A stretch of 64,000 bases of DNA from Sequoia sempervirens (taxonomy: Eukaryota; Streptophyta; Pinopsida; Cupressales; Cupressaceae): contig VDFB02000003.1 in assembly GCA_007258455.2 (NCBI GenBank), forward strand, positions 37,675,876-37,739,875, written 5' to 3'. Below, one piece after another: positions 47,019 to 58,412 of the stretch (its first letter is position 1; every line of letters starts with the position of its first letter). The translations under genes and the position numbers were made by a program. The notes below the pieces were generated by a model. It was not told the origin of the DNA and ran no database searches. It was given only the letters and a program-made list of their open reading frames with translations.

Positions 47019-48078
47019 TGTAGACATCCAAATTTGACCACTCTCACATGGTCAAACTCGTCTACTCTATTCGTCTATTTCGTCAATATTAATTAATCGA
47101 TTTATTTAATTAATATTTCACATTCTGCCTAAAGTTCCTAAAGTATTTAATTTAAATACTTTACCTTACACCTTTTCCTCTCTAAATTAAATAAACATAT
47201 CAATTTATTTAATTTAGTCATTTGACCTTTTTGAATAAAATCAATTTTAAATTCTTCATTTTTCTCTCTCCTTGTCACATCCTCCATAACCCTCTTCTAA
47301 TCTGGATTAATTTAATTAATCCATGATTGGATGTGCACACCTTAATCAAGATTAATGTCACATCCTCTATATTCTCCCACTTGCTTCTAATCTCTCATTA
47401 ATTTTCTTAATCATGTATTTGCACAACCTTAATCTAATCCTCTTGCTACATTTAGCATACCTTTTTTGTCAACTTTCACATTTTCCATACTTGGCATAGA
47501 CCCTCTTCCCCATGTGAATTTAAAATTCACGTTTTATTCCTCCAAAAATTCTCCTCTTCCCCATGTGATCATTGAAAAGTCACATCAAGTCACATGAAGT
47601 CAAGAACCTTCTATTCTAAAGACCTTGTCTTATCCACAAGGTACTTTTCAACCTCCTTCATAAGAACCTTATCTTATCCACAAGGTGCTCCTCATATGAA
47701 TTTAAAATTCATATTTATTCTCCCAACCACCTTATCCACTCCAATCATGTGAATTAAATATTCACGTTTATTTCTCCAACCAATTTTCTCTTTCCCATGG
47801 AGATTTTTTGAGGAAAACTAAAATTCCTCATATGTCACTTTCATTCTCACTTGGGGACAAGAAGCTCCTTTTTGAGAAATTCTTCTCCCCTCCCAAGGTA
47901 TTTTCAAAGTACTTGTCCTTCTTCCATATCACTTGTCCTTCCTCCACATCATTTGTACCCTTTCCATCTCACCATGTCCTTTGGACACTTCATCCTCCAC
48001 ATGGAAAGATGTGAGGGCTTGTGAGTCTTCAACTCACCATAGCCCTCCATCTTGGCCATGTTGGCTCAACCCTGACCG

Positions 48079-48100
48079 TTGAATTCTCTAGAGAATTCAA
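48079..48100. promoter_or_regulatory. 22-bp perfect palindrome next to the LTR TATA box
   Basis: Centre GAATTCTCTAGAGAATTC, extended by TT and AA to 22 self-complementary bases. It ends 7 bases upstream of the TATA box, so it could be a protein-binding site in U3; function is inference. Confidence 0.7.
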
Positions 48101-48107
48101 TTTCTTC

Positions 48108-48115
48108 TATAAATA
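48108..48115 (+). promoter_or_regulatory. TATA box of the plus-strand LTR
   Basis: TATAAATA inside TTCTATAAATACC, about 410 bases before the LTR end. Confidence 0.7.
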
Positions 48116-48524
48116 CCTCACTTTCTCATTCATTCATTTACATTAGGCATTTTATCACACTTATGCTCTCAAGCTCTCAAGCCATCATCAAGCACTTCCT
48201 TGCATTCAAGCCATTTTGCATACTTATCTTCATTCCACCATTATTGCATGCTTTGAAACTCTCTTTGCATTTATTTACCAAAATACCAACCTTCACCATT
48301 TGCATCTTCCATTGCATCTTAACTACCTTGCATCCATTTTTCATCACATTGCCATCAAGGGAGCACACATCCAAACTTCAACCAAGGGCCAACCAAGGAG
48401 ATCAACACAAGCAAAGGTATAATTAGTGTTACTTAGGCTAATCTTGAGGTCGTCTTGTGTTCTTTACATTGCATTTGTAATTTTTTTTGCATATTTAGAA
48501 GTAAAAAACACTTGCACACATTTC

Positions 48525-48546
48525 TGGCATGCTCGATGGGACCCAC
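48525..48546 (+). other. Primer-binding site of the plus-strand Tat-like element
   Basis: TGGCATGCTCGATGGGAC and onward, shared with the minus-strand element (16478-16499). Confidence 0.7.
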
Positions 48547-48598
48547 AAATGAGTCTTTTTACTCTCACATTTTTTTTTTCATATTTTGAAGGTTCAGG

Positions 48599-48960
48599 TG
48601 ACACAGAGGGGCAACCCCACCCTCAGAGGGGCAACCAGGACCTGAAGAGGGGCGACCAGGCCTTGACATAGGTGACTAGGCCCTAACAGGGACGACCAAG
48701 ACCTAACACAGATGCCTGTCTGAGACAGAACAATAGTTTAGCTCTTTGTTTTGACCAAAGGGGCAACTAGGACCTACACAAGGGTGACCAAGACTTGCAT
48801 AGCGGAAACCAGGACCTGACACAGATGCCTGTTTGAGACAGAACATCAGTTTAGCTCTCTATTTTGACTAGAGGGGTGACAATGACCTGTAGAGGGGCAA
48901 CCAGGATTTGTAGAGGGGCAACCAGGACCAAAAGAGGGGCGACCAAGCCTAGACAAAGTC
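48599..48960. repeat. Short repeats (GGGGCGACCAGGACCTG-type) in the leader
   Basis: At least ten variants of AGGGGCAACCAGGACCTG separated by short spacers. A larger unit of about 116 bp (ACAGATGCCTGT...GAGACAGAACA...TTTAGCTCT) is present twice, at about 48709 and 48825. Isolated variants recur at 49900-50070 and 50470-50540. They lie in the untranslated leader between primer site and gag. Confidence 0.85.
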
Positions 48961-50157
48961 TTTTGTAAGGTAAAAAGTAGCATTTTAAATCATTTTTATA
49001 GATTGTTTTCTATTGTTTTGGTTATTACTAACCCCCTAACTTGTGTTGTTGGTTATTGTGAAGGTTTTTTTTACTAATGTTTGTGCAGTTATTTCACGTT
49101 TGACGACGAACGGAGGTTAAAACTACTAACACATTTTTTGCAAGAGGAAAGGACCAAGTCTTTAGTTAGTGTGTTTGTTTTCATTTTTCATACTAATTAG
49201 GCACATATTCTAAGTAGGGGAGTCAATAAATTGTATGCTTTGTTTGTAAGTAAGCTATTGCCGTATCCAATCCCCTTGCACCATTTGGTGATCCTGGGTG
49301 AAGATAAATCGTAGCTTACTTAAGTCCTTTGTGTTACCCAAGGGGATGTTATATCGTTCAAGCTTTCCCCTTGCACTTCGTGTGAGCCTAGAGAGTAGCC
49401 GAAAATGGTTAGCGTTCTCTTCTTAGTGGGACCTTCTTGGGGATTTCATCACCCCAAGGGATGATCCCAACCACGTGTATCGACGAGGTATATTAAGGGG
49501 GAGAGCCAAAGTTGTACCCTAATCCAATCACATTGTGCCTGGCGAAGCGTCAAAGCTAGGGTGATACCTAGATAGAAATGAAGAGTTGGTCTAAGCCTTC
49601 ATATCTTGTTGGGGTTCTCGACTCATGCTTGTGATAGGCTGGTGTTCACGGTTGTGCCTCACGTACCGAGCATATATTGAGGACTCCCTAGATCGCCTTG
49701 TTTAGCCTTGTTAGAGAACCATGTTGGCCATACCCTTCATACTAATCATAGGATTTGTACTACTTGAACTATCTTTTCTGCGAAAAACCAGTGCATAACT
49801 TACTACTCAAGTCAGTCTTTCCCTTTTGCTTGCTATTTGAAGTGTTTTCTATCCTTTGCCATAGTCATTTTGCCTAAGTCAAGTTCAGGTTTGTTGATAG
49901 AGGCGACCACGCCCTTTCTAGGGGTGACCCTAACCTCAAGAGGCGCAACCCCACCCTTTGTCTCAGTCATTTTTCAATCTATTTGAGTCAAAATTGTCCA
50001 TCTTTCACCCAGAGGGTTGACCAGGCCTAGTCCAAGGGTGACCACACCTTGAAGAGGGGCGATCACACCCAAACAGGTGTTTTTGCAGCTTAAACAGTCA
50101 GTTATGTCTCTCGTTCCGTCATTCCATTAGTCTTTTTTCCCATTCCAAGCATCTGTT

Positions 50158-50400
50158 TTGTCATTCTGTCAGTCCATTTCCCTGTTTCGAGAGTTTGTTC
50201 TCCCATTCCATGAACTCGTTCATCCATTTAGAGAGTTTGTTTGCCGTCCGGGGAACCCGTTTCATCGTTCGGGGAACTCGTTTTGTCGTTCAGGGAATCT
50301 ATTTTGTCATTCGGGGAATCTGTTTCTTTGTTTAGGGATCTTGTTTTATTGTTTGGGGAACCCGTTCCATCATCTAGTAAGTCCGTTTCACCACTTGTTA
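50158..50400. repeat. ~24-bp minisatellite in the leader
   Basis: About ten units of CGTTCGGGGAACTCGTTTTGT type with gradual divergence. Because 24 is a multiple of 3, it yields a repetitive frame (RSGNSFC, HSGNLF), which is not evidence for a gene. Confidence 0.85.
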
Positions 50401-50600
50401 GGGTCGTTTTCCTATTCTGACAACTGGTTTGACCTCGTTTCTAATTTAAACAAGTCCAAAAACCAGTCAGGTGACCAGATCCTAGGAATAGGCGACCACG
50501 CCCAGGGAACAAGTGACCTCGCCCCTTCAATAGGAAACCCGACCCAATCCAAAAAATCAAACAGTTGGGGACCTAAAACTTTGTCATTTTCCATGATCTA

Positions 50601-51282
50601 AACACTTTCATCCCCTTTCGTTCACTCGTAATTCATCTGTTAGTCCATTTGCACTTTCCAAAGGTCATTTAGTCATCACCCGTATCATATAGGCACTCTT
50701 AGAGCATCTCTAGGTTGCATCATTCATCATCGTTCTCTCGATCCAAATCCCCTAAACCTTGTTTTAGAGGTTATTATCTGAATTGACCTAAGTGTTTAAA
50801 TCTAATCGTTATCCTACACATCAGTCATTGTCTTCAACCCAATCAATCCACTTCCATCTTGAGGTAGATTCGGTGTCGTAAGTCATCATCCTTGGCCCAA
50901 TCAATCCATTTCCATCTTGAGGTGGATTCGGTGCCATAATCCTCTATTTGTCCTTCAATTTGATCAACCAACACCTTAAGTCACCTAGGGTGATTTTTGA
51001 ACTGGGTTAAGAATCCCTTACATCATCCATCATCTAATCTTTTCGGTCATTTCATCAACTGATCTTGATCCATCATCTAATCCTATCAATTGTTTTACCA
51101 ATCAATCCTTATCCAATCTCAATCCTATCCAATTGTCCAAATCAACCCTTATCTAATCATTTGATCTCATCATCCCATCAATCAATCCTTTATACAATCC
51201 AATCAATCTTCCAACTGTCATTTAGGTCATCCTTGCATTGAGTCTAGTCTCATCTTAGTCCACCCAGTAGCTCTACATTTTC
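50601..51282. other. Leader DNA upstream of gag
   Basis: CAATC/CATC-rich non-coding sequence; a ~60-base segment (CAATCAATCCA(C/T)TTCCATCTTGAG) is repeated at about 50842 and 50902. Confidence 0.6.
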
Positions 51283-53640
51283 ATGCCCATTCAGACTAGA
51301 TCACAAACCAAGAAGCAAATGGCACAACAACAAGGTCAAGGTTCCCAATCGAACATCCCTCAAGATCCTAACAATGGGGCAAACATCTCTCAGGATCCTA
51401 ACAATGGTGTGAAAATCCCTCAAGATCCTCATAACGGTGCTTCATCACAATCTAACACCGATGGTCAAAATACTTCACTACCCGGTGATGAAAACATGAT
51501 CAATCATCCTGAAGTCACCGTTGATGAATACCTAAGCAATCCCACTAATGTTTAGATGACATATCGCCTCCTCAAGGAGCGTGGGGATAAAATACTCACC
51601 ACTCTACTCATGAAGGGAGTCAAACCGCCATCTAGTTTTGACATATCATAGTACACCAACACCCAGACCCCTCCAGTACATCAAGACCCGCAAAATGTTC
51701 CCAAAAATTCCTATGTTCCCAAGGGTACACTCATAGATAACTGGTATCATCCTGAGTTTGGAAATGTTGTGATACATCAAGTTGCCAATTATCCTCCCCT
51801 TCCATCCGTAGCCTCTACATCACCATTCGATCCTTATGATCCCTATGCCTATGGCATGCCACAAAACATCCTGTATGCTCCACCACTCCCACCTTAGTAT
51901 CCTGGTCAACCACCCATCAACACTAGGGGCAATCCCTTTCTCACATCGATGCCACCACCAGGACTTGTACGCACAAGCAATCTCCTTCTGCTCCCTCAGG
52001 GTAATACTCTGACATTCCAACAACCTCACGTTAATCCTCATCAATCCATTACTTCACAAGCACTGCCGCAACATGCAACTATCCCCTCACAAGCACCACC
52101 ACATCATACCATTGTCGTTTATGTCCCCATGCAACAACATCATCAACAACCTCCACAACAAAACATTTCAATTCTGCAACAGAACATGCCGCAACAAAAT
52201 GTTCTGAACCCACAGTAGCATATTGTCACTCATATACAACTGCCTCATCAGGCAACACAAACTGCATCACACCCTCAACAACCACCTCATGGTGCCTCTG
52301 CAACAATCCCACAACAACAAAACATCCCATCTCGCCCTCCTTATCAACAATCACATACGCACGTTCCCACACAAATGCAACATAATCCTCTCGCGCAATA
52401 TCTCTACCATCCATCTAGCACATACATTGCTTATGCTAAACCGAATATCCATGTGGCCTCTTAGAATCTACCATGGACTCAACTGCCACTTTACACTAAT
52501 CCTCCCCAATCACACACTAATCCCTACCATCAAACTTCCAATCCACAATTGTCGTCGTATGCTACACAGTAGCCAAACGTTGCCTATAATTACCAATCCA
52601 ATCCATATTACACTTAGCAGCAACCACCCTATCAATAGTGCATTTTGTACACCTCTTACTACCAAAAATTGGTGTCACAACAATAGGGTGCTTCCACATC
52701 CTCATACTACCAAGTTCCACACAATGCCCCATCCACTTCATATTATCAACAACAACCACCTCAACAACAGGCACCCTTTGCCTCTTATTACCAAAATCAG
52801 TCATCATCCTATCCGCCTTACATTAATCCACAACCCACTTATGCTAACAAGTATCAACCTACACCCTCATATGATCCCAATGCTTTTGTCCCATCTTCAT
52901 CACATCAATATCCACCCAATCCGTCTAATCCAACTCCACTCGCCAATAAAGAGCTAGAGGAGCTCAAAGCTGCATTGAAAACCCTATAAGTGGGTACGTC
53001 CAAAAAATCCTTCAATTTTGAGGAGATTTTCCCATATCCATTTGATTCTTTGATTTCACTCATCCCCTTTTCGAAGCATTTTGAGATACCCAAGTTCGAC
53101 AAGTATACAGGAACTAAAGATCCAAAGGCCCATCTGCAGGAGTTCTATGCACAATGTCAGGATGTCCAACATAATGACAATTATCTCCTACGCCTGTTCC
53201 CTAGAAGCTTAGGAGGGTCGGCCTTAGATTGGTTCATGGGTCTCAAGAAGGGGACAGTTTCTTCCTTTGTTGATCTTTCTGAATAGTTTGTCAGATAGTT
53301 CTCCTTTAATTTGGAAAAGGACATTGATACTCTAGACCTCTTGAAGGAGAAGCAACATGATGGAGAAACTTTCGCTATATACCTACAAAGGTGGCGAGTT
53401 GTAGCTAGCCGTATGAAATCCACTCCCAACGAGAAAGAAATGGTCACTCTTTTTGTGGCTAACGCCCATCCCGAAATGGCACATGCTCTTAATCTTCATT
53501 GTGTCACCACCTTCGCAGAGGTTATCGAAAATGGCCCCATCATTGAGAGAGCACTTGTCACAAAAGGAAAAATTAAACTATACAACTCGGATAAGGACAA
53601 GTCATCCGATGACAAATCCGTTACTGGAATAAGAACAAGA
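51283..53640 (+). pseudogene. Gag of the plus-strand Tat-like element, one frame with 12 stops
   Basis: ATG at 51283 begins MPIQTRSQTKKQMAQQQ, a usual start for this lineage. One reading frame runs on for about 2.3 kb: Gln/Pro/His/Asn/Tyr-rich until ~52950, then the Retrotrans_gag domain (ELEELKAALKTL, FPYPFDSLISLIPFSKHFEI, LRLFPRSLGGSALDWF, LKEKQHDGETFAIYLQRWR). The frame has stops at 51553, 51649, 51895, 52216, 52462, 52570, 52615, 52636, 52684, 52987, 53284 and 53296. All are TAG except the TAA at 52987, and there is no frameshift until about 53.65 kb. Several TAGs sit where Gln is expected, for example within FVR-stop-FS. Confidence 0.9.
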
Positions 53641-53649
53641 ATGCAGTCA

Positions 53650-54600
53650 ACGATGGTGTCACTGATACTAAAAATGTTCAAGTGGCCAATACCTCCTAGA
53701 GGCAACAACCATCCATGCCCAATGCCATATCTATGCCACAGGGGGCACCTCGACCCCCTCAACAATTCAATCAATACAATCAAGGGAATGGTAAACGTCA
53801 ATACACTCAATTAGGAGAACCCTTGAGCGTTGTCTTCAATAGGTTGTTGAAGGTCAATTACCTAATTACATATCTTGTGACCAAGCCACCCGATGAATCC
53901 AGGCCTAAACTAGCCTAGTTTAAAGAAAATGAATATTGTGAGTTTCACAAGATTAAAGGGCATACCTTAAATAAGCGTCAGAGTCTGAAAATGTACATCC
54001 AAGATCTCATAGATCGGGGTGACATACATGTGGATGCCAACATGGCACCTTCATCTAATGCCTAGTTACAGATATATCAAAATGCTTTCCCCAAGCATAA
54101 CCAAGGTCCTAGCACATCCAACACAAATCCTGGACCTAGTAACAATAACAACCAAGATAACAACACTAATAATGTCACCTACAAGAATGTATTGCTTAAC
54201 TATGAGACTCTCATCACGCATATTGGGCAAGCGGAACCGCGTGTGTCTATGATACATGTCAAAGGAAAGGAGCCTCAATGTGTTGTGACCACTTGCTGCA
54301 ATCACATTACTATCCCTGGAGCCTTCGTGTCAACCACATCATCTCCTATGAGTTCTCAGTATAACATCCTTGACCATCTAGGAAAGACCGCAATGAAAAT
54401 ATTTATCCTAGATTTGCTAAAGTCTTCTCTTGTATATCAGGAAATCTTGACGAAAGCTTTATAGGATGCCTGTGTCCCCAACGACATTGACCCGACACAG
54501 TTCCAAGCTTTGGTGGGACACCTGTCATCAACCTACCAACTAGGTTTCAACCAAAACGACATGCCTACCATCAATTTCAATCACAATTAACCCCTCCATA
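53650..54600 (+). pseudogene. Gag C-terminus / spacer of the plus-strand element
   Basis: After a shift near 53.65 kb the frame at 53715 reads MPQGAPRPPQQFNQYNQGNG and later CEFHKIKGHTLNKRQSL. The latter resembles the C..H...GH....C knuckle-like motif seen in Tat-lineage gag, with the last Cys changed to Arg. Asn-rich low complexity follows (54.10-54.18 kb). Stops again are mainly TAG (53917, 54063, 54462). Confidence 0.75.
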
Positions 54601-54968
54601 TAGAGGTTCTAGTTGCTCAACATAAAGTAAAGGGAGTCTTGATAGATAATGGTTCTGCTCTCAATCTTTGTACATTAAAGTTCAAAAAGCAAGTAGCATA
54701 TACCCATGATGATTTAAGCAATCAAATCATCACTATAAAGGCTTATGATAATGCAAAAAGGGATTCTGAAGGGGTTATTGATCTTCCAATTCAGGTTGGC
54801 CCAGTTATACAATACACCATTTGTCATGTCCTTGATCTGGACCTCCCCTACAACCTTCTTCTCGGTCGACCATGGATCCATGCCATGCAAGTCGTCTCAT
54901 CTACCTATCATCAATTCTTAAAGTCCCCTTTTAATGGAATGGAAGTTACAATACAAGTTGATCCCTAG
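54590..54968 (+). pseudogene. Aspartic protease of the plus-strand Tat-like element
   Basis: GVLIDNGSALNLCTLKFKK carries the active-site region as D-N-G-S (common variants are D-S/T/G-G-S/A). It is followed by IITIKAYDNAK, EGVIDLPIQVGPVI and LDLDLPYNLLLGRPWIHAM, typical of this lineage's protease. The frame 54639-54968 is open for 109 codons and ends at a TAG after DP. Confidence 0.85.
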
Positions 54969-55001
54969 CCATTTGAATACTGCCGTTCACTCGAAGCTTC
55001 T

Positions 55002-55587
55002 TTGCCTCATTCCCATTATTGTTTGGGAGTGGAAATGGGACCACCGCCAGCATCCTCATCCAATCCATCATCTAATCCATCACCCACCACCTCATCCGCT
55101 CCATCTTCTACATCTGATTCCACTATCACCAAGGTCCAAATCATTGACAAGGGATGTGATGAGTATGAGATGCGTACTACTTTGAATGTGGAAACCATGC
55201 CACCCTCACCACACACGTATGGTCAACCCTTCGAGTCTGCACCGAAGGAAGAACAAAAGGTAGTCACCTTGAGCTCCAAAAATGTGGGAACCAACACTTA
55301 TGTATCTCCTGTGTTACCACAATATACGCCTGAAGATGATATAAGTTAGTGGATATATCGTGAAGAATCTAAACCTACTCCCCCTTTAAAGGAATATTTT
55401 CAAGAGATGTATCCTTGGCCCTCTAAGTACGCTGAGATATACAATTATCAGGGGAGATCTTGGTCCAAAAGAGCTAGGAAGAAAGCAGCTGATTGAAACT
55501 TCCATACATCCAAATAATTAAGGCTTAGGCTATGATAAAAAGCAAAAGGGTCTCGCAACGTCGACTAGTACTTCTAACAACATCAGT
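55002..55587 (+). pseudogene. Protease-RT spacer, Ser/Pro-rich
   Basis: The open segment 55002-55349 is rich in Ser, Pro and Thr (NPSSNPSPTTSSAPSSTSDS). A stop at 55347 and further stops before 55588 follow. Linker region with no domain; in-frame relation to the protease is lost. Confidence 0.6.
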
Positions 55588-56244
55588 GTGGGTGATGGTC
55601 TTTGGGAAGATATACTAGAGGAAGAGTGTATCATACACGTGTACGATGATGTAGATCACGTAGACCTTTCCTCCATGTTTGAATGCCTATCCATTTGCAC
55701 CATCAGCCTTTCCCTTCGCCATCCCGAACTCATAGATTGGGACCTACGTGAAAGCACACCTATCAACTCAATTCCCTCAGTGGATACCTATGTAAACCTC
55801 ATGGGATTGGAGGAATATGAACACCCTAGTCGAAAAAATAAGAAAAAGAAAAATAAAAAAGGGTCACCTAGTGAAAACCTCCTTGAGGCACTTCTTAACT
55901 CAGAAAAAGTCAAAACAAAGGACGTATCTAACAGTGAAAACCTCAGTGAGGCGCTGGAAGATGGGGACGTTCATCTTCCCCTTGTGGGAACATATTGGTA
56001 TGAACGATCATCCATTCTAATTGAGGAAATGAAAGAGGTAAATTTGGGAACTAAAGAGGATCCCAAGATCACATATGTAGCCAAAGCTCTCTTAGAAGAA
56101 CACTCTACCATCATTCAGCTCCTTAAGGAAGGAAAAATCAATTTCACATGGGCATATTCAGACATGCCTGGATTAGACCCTACCTTGGTAGTACACCATC
56201 TAGATGTGTGTCCTGATGTCAAGCCTATCAAACAAAAGCTTTGA
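55588..56244 (+). pseudogene. Pre-RT region of the plus-strand element (open for 218 codons)
   Basis: Acidic N-terminal half with a Lys-rich stretch (NKKKKNKKG), then the entry to RT: FTWAYSDMPGLDPTLVVHHL and DVCPDVKPIKQKL. GLDP...HHL...KPIKQ is the conserved lead-in to gypsy RT of this lineage. A TGA at 56242 separates it from the fingers. Confidence 0.8.
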
Positions 56245-56930
56245 AAAAATGCACCCTCAAGTAGCCTTGCTGGTTAAGAAAGAGTTGGAGAAATTGTTGG
56301 AAGCTAGATTCATAAGGCCCATCGACTACTCATAATGGATCTCAAACATAGTACATGTAGCCAAACCAACCGACCCTATCAGAGTTTGTACATATTTTAG
56401 GGAAATCAACAAGGCTTGTTCTAAGTATGATTTCCCCTTGCCAAACATCGACATGTTGGTTGATCTCATTGCTGGGAATGAGATGCTATCTCTCATGGAT
56501 GGATTTTCTAGATACAATCAGATCAGGATTGCGCCTAAAGATCAACATAAGACAACCTTCACTACACCTTGGGGTACATTCTGTTATAATGTTATGCCCT
56601 TCGGTCTTAAGAAACACAAGGGCAACCTACCAACGCACAATGATCGCCATCTTTCATGATCTTATCCACATCATAATGGAAAACTATGTTGATGATCTAT
56701 TAGGAAAATTGAGAACTAGAGTAGAACACCCTATAGTCCTAAGGAATATTTTTAAGCATCTAGAGCACTACAAGTTGCGCCTCAATCCAAAAAAGTGTGT
56801 GTTTGGGGTTACGTCAGGAAAGTTGTTGGGCTTCATTGTCTCCAGGAGAGGTATAGAAGTGGATCCAGCCAAGGTCAAAGTAATTATGGATATGCCTCCA
56901 CCTCGCAACCTGAAATAGTTAAGGAGTCTC
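56245..56930 (+). pseudogene. Reverse transcriptase of the plus-strand Tat-like element, frameshifted
   Basis: First phase (to ~56620): KMHPQVALLVKKELEKLLEA, PNIDMLVDLIAGNEMLSLMD (palm Asp), GFSRYNQIRIAPKDQHKTTF (Arg where Gly is usual), and MPFGLK. A one-base shift near 56610-56620 moves the frame. The second phase carries RTMIAIFHDLIHIIMENYVD followed by DLLGK (active site YVDD), then RLNPKKCVFGVTSGKLLGF and MDMPPPRNLK before a TAG. The decayed minus-strand copy at 2.8-3.7 kb has the same blocks. Confidence 0.93.
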
Positions 56931-57480
56931 CAAGGTAAACTACAGTCTATCAGAAGGTTCGTAGCACAGTTAGCTGACAAGTGTCAACCATTCACCCATC
57001 TCCTAAAAAAAAATACATCCTTCAAGTGGGATCCTATGTGTTAGTAAGATTTTGACAAGATTAAGGAATACTTGGCTCATCCTCCTGTCCTTATGCCTCT
57101 AATCTCAAGGAAGCCACTTTTATTGTACATCTTAGCTACTTCAGTGGCACTGGGGGCATTGCTAGCACAACATGATGATTCATCTAGAGAACGAACGATC
57201 TACTATATCAGTTGAACCTTAGTTGGCTATGAGCTCAACTATTCTTCAATGGATAAGGCCTGCCTAGCCGTAGTTTTCTATTCACAGAAACTTAGACATT
57301 ATATGCTCAGTCATCCAGTCAAGTTAATATCAAAAGTTGACCCACTTAAGTATTTGCTATCTAGAACAACTTTGACTGGCCGAATGGCTAAATGGGTCAT
57401 GTTGCTGAGTGAGTTTGACATAGAATATGTGGACCGCAAAGCTATTAAGGGACATGTGATAGCGGATCAGTTAGCCGATG
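56931..57480 (+). pseudogene. First RNase H domain of the plus-strand element
   Basis: After the RT, GKLQSIRRFVAQLADKCQPF and LLLYILATSVALGALLAQHD (where the family has the domain's first Asp, this copy shows Ala-Thr) mark the connection and RNase H. A TGA at ~57214 breaks it. The ORF opening at 57249 then resumes with MDKACLAVVFYSQKLRHYML, KVDPLKYLLSRTTLTGRMAK and IEYVDRKAIKGHVIADQLAD. Confidence 0.82.
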
Positions 57481-58409
57481 CTCCCCTGGTTGATGCACAT
57501 CCTTTGGTAACAAAATTTCCTAATGAAGAGGTCTTTATAGTAGCAAAATCCACCACATGGACATTATACTTTGATGGGTCATACACACATAACGGATCAG
57601 GGGTAGGCATCTTGTTTGTCACCCCCCAAGGTGATTATATCCCAAAGTCATTCAGACTCGCCTTCCCATGCACAAATAATATAGTTGAATACAAAGCTCT
57701 TCTCACCGGCCTTAGAATCGCAAGCAAATGGAATATCACTCACTTAAGGGTCTTCGATGATTCACAATTAGTCATCAAACGGGTCAATTATGAGTTTTTA
57801 ACAAAGGATGAGAAGTTGTTACCTTATAAATGCATGGTCAATGACTTTAAGAAGTCTTTCACCTCTATTCAGTTTGACCAGATCCCCAAAATACAGAACA
57901 AAGTTTTTGATGTGATGGCTACAATTGGTTCCTTAATTGACATGCCCAATGATCAAACAGAGTGTGAATTCCTGGTTGAACAAATTTTAATCCCTGCATA
58001 CGACATCCCTGAGAATGAGATGGTGTGTGAAATTGTAGGTCCTGCATCCCAATGGTATCATGAGATCTATGCTTATCTTCACGACAACATCCTACCTGCT
58101 AACCTTACCCGCAATCAACGCAAGTTGTTCATCCAACGTACATCTCGATACACAATCGTAGGTGATACTCTTTATCATCACAAATATGATGGAACTCTTC
58201 TTTGGTGTCTGAATGAGGTTGAAGCTCACATTGTGTTAACAAAAGTACATAGCGGTGTTTGTGGGGCCCACTCAAATGGCATGGCCTTAGCTAAGAAGAT
58301 TCTCAGGGCTGGTTACTATTGGCCTACATTGGAGCATGACTCTTGTGACTTTGTGAAGAAATGCTTTCCTTTCCAACAACATGTGAACCTAATACATGCT
58401 CCTGCTTAA
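57249..58409 (+). pseudogene. Open 386-codon segment: RNase H end, second RNase H, integrase zinc finger
   Basis: The longest intact part of this element. Residues ~1-85 finish the first RNase H. Residues ~97-210 form a second RNase H-like domain (WTLYFDGSYTHNGSGVGILF; then VEYKALLTGLR and FDDSQLVIKRV) with its acidic residues D, E and D in place. Two RNase H domains mark the Tat branch of non-chromovirus gypsy elements. Residues ~330-386 are the integrase zinc finger (HSGVCGAHSNGMALAKKIL, GYYWPTLEHD, KKCFPFQQH). The last Cys of the HHCC set is Phe here. It ends with TAA at 58407. Confidence 0.9.
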
Positions 58410-58412
58410 GAT

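Larger units (their letters stand above)
47019..48520 (+). repeat. Putative 5' LTR of the plus-strand Tat-like element
   Basis: Starts TGTAGACATCCAAATTTG and ends CTTGCACACA, four bases before a primer site of the same type as in the minus-strand Tat-like element. It contains a canonical TATA box and a 22-bp palindrome. The right end is well placed by the primer site; the left end is inferred from TG and family-like sequence only. No matching 3' LTR is in the window. Confidence 0.65.

Noticed and set aside
50158..50601. 147-codon frame with repeated SGN(L/S)F units
   Set aside because: Caused by a 24-bp minisatellite in a retroelement leader.
52223..52957. 244-codon plus-strand frame
   Set aside because: Out-of-phase shadow of the Gln/Pro/His-rich gag frame; the true frame starts at 51283 and continues to the gag domain.
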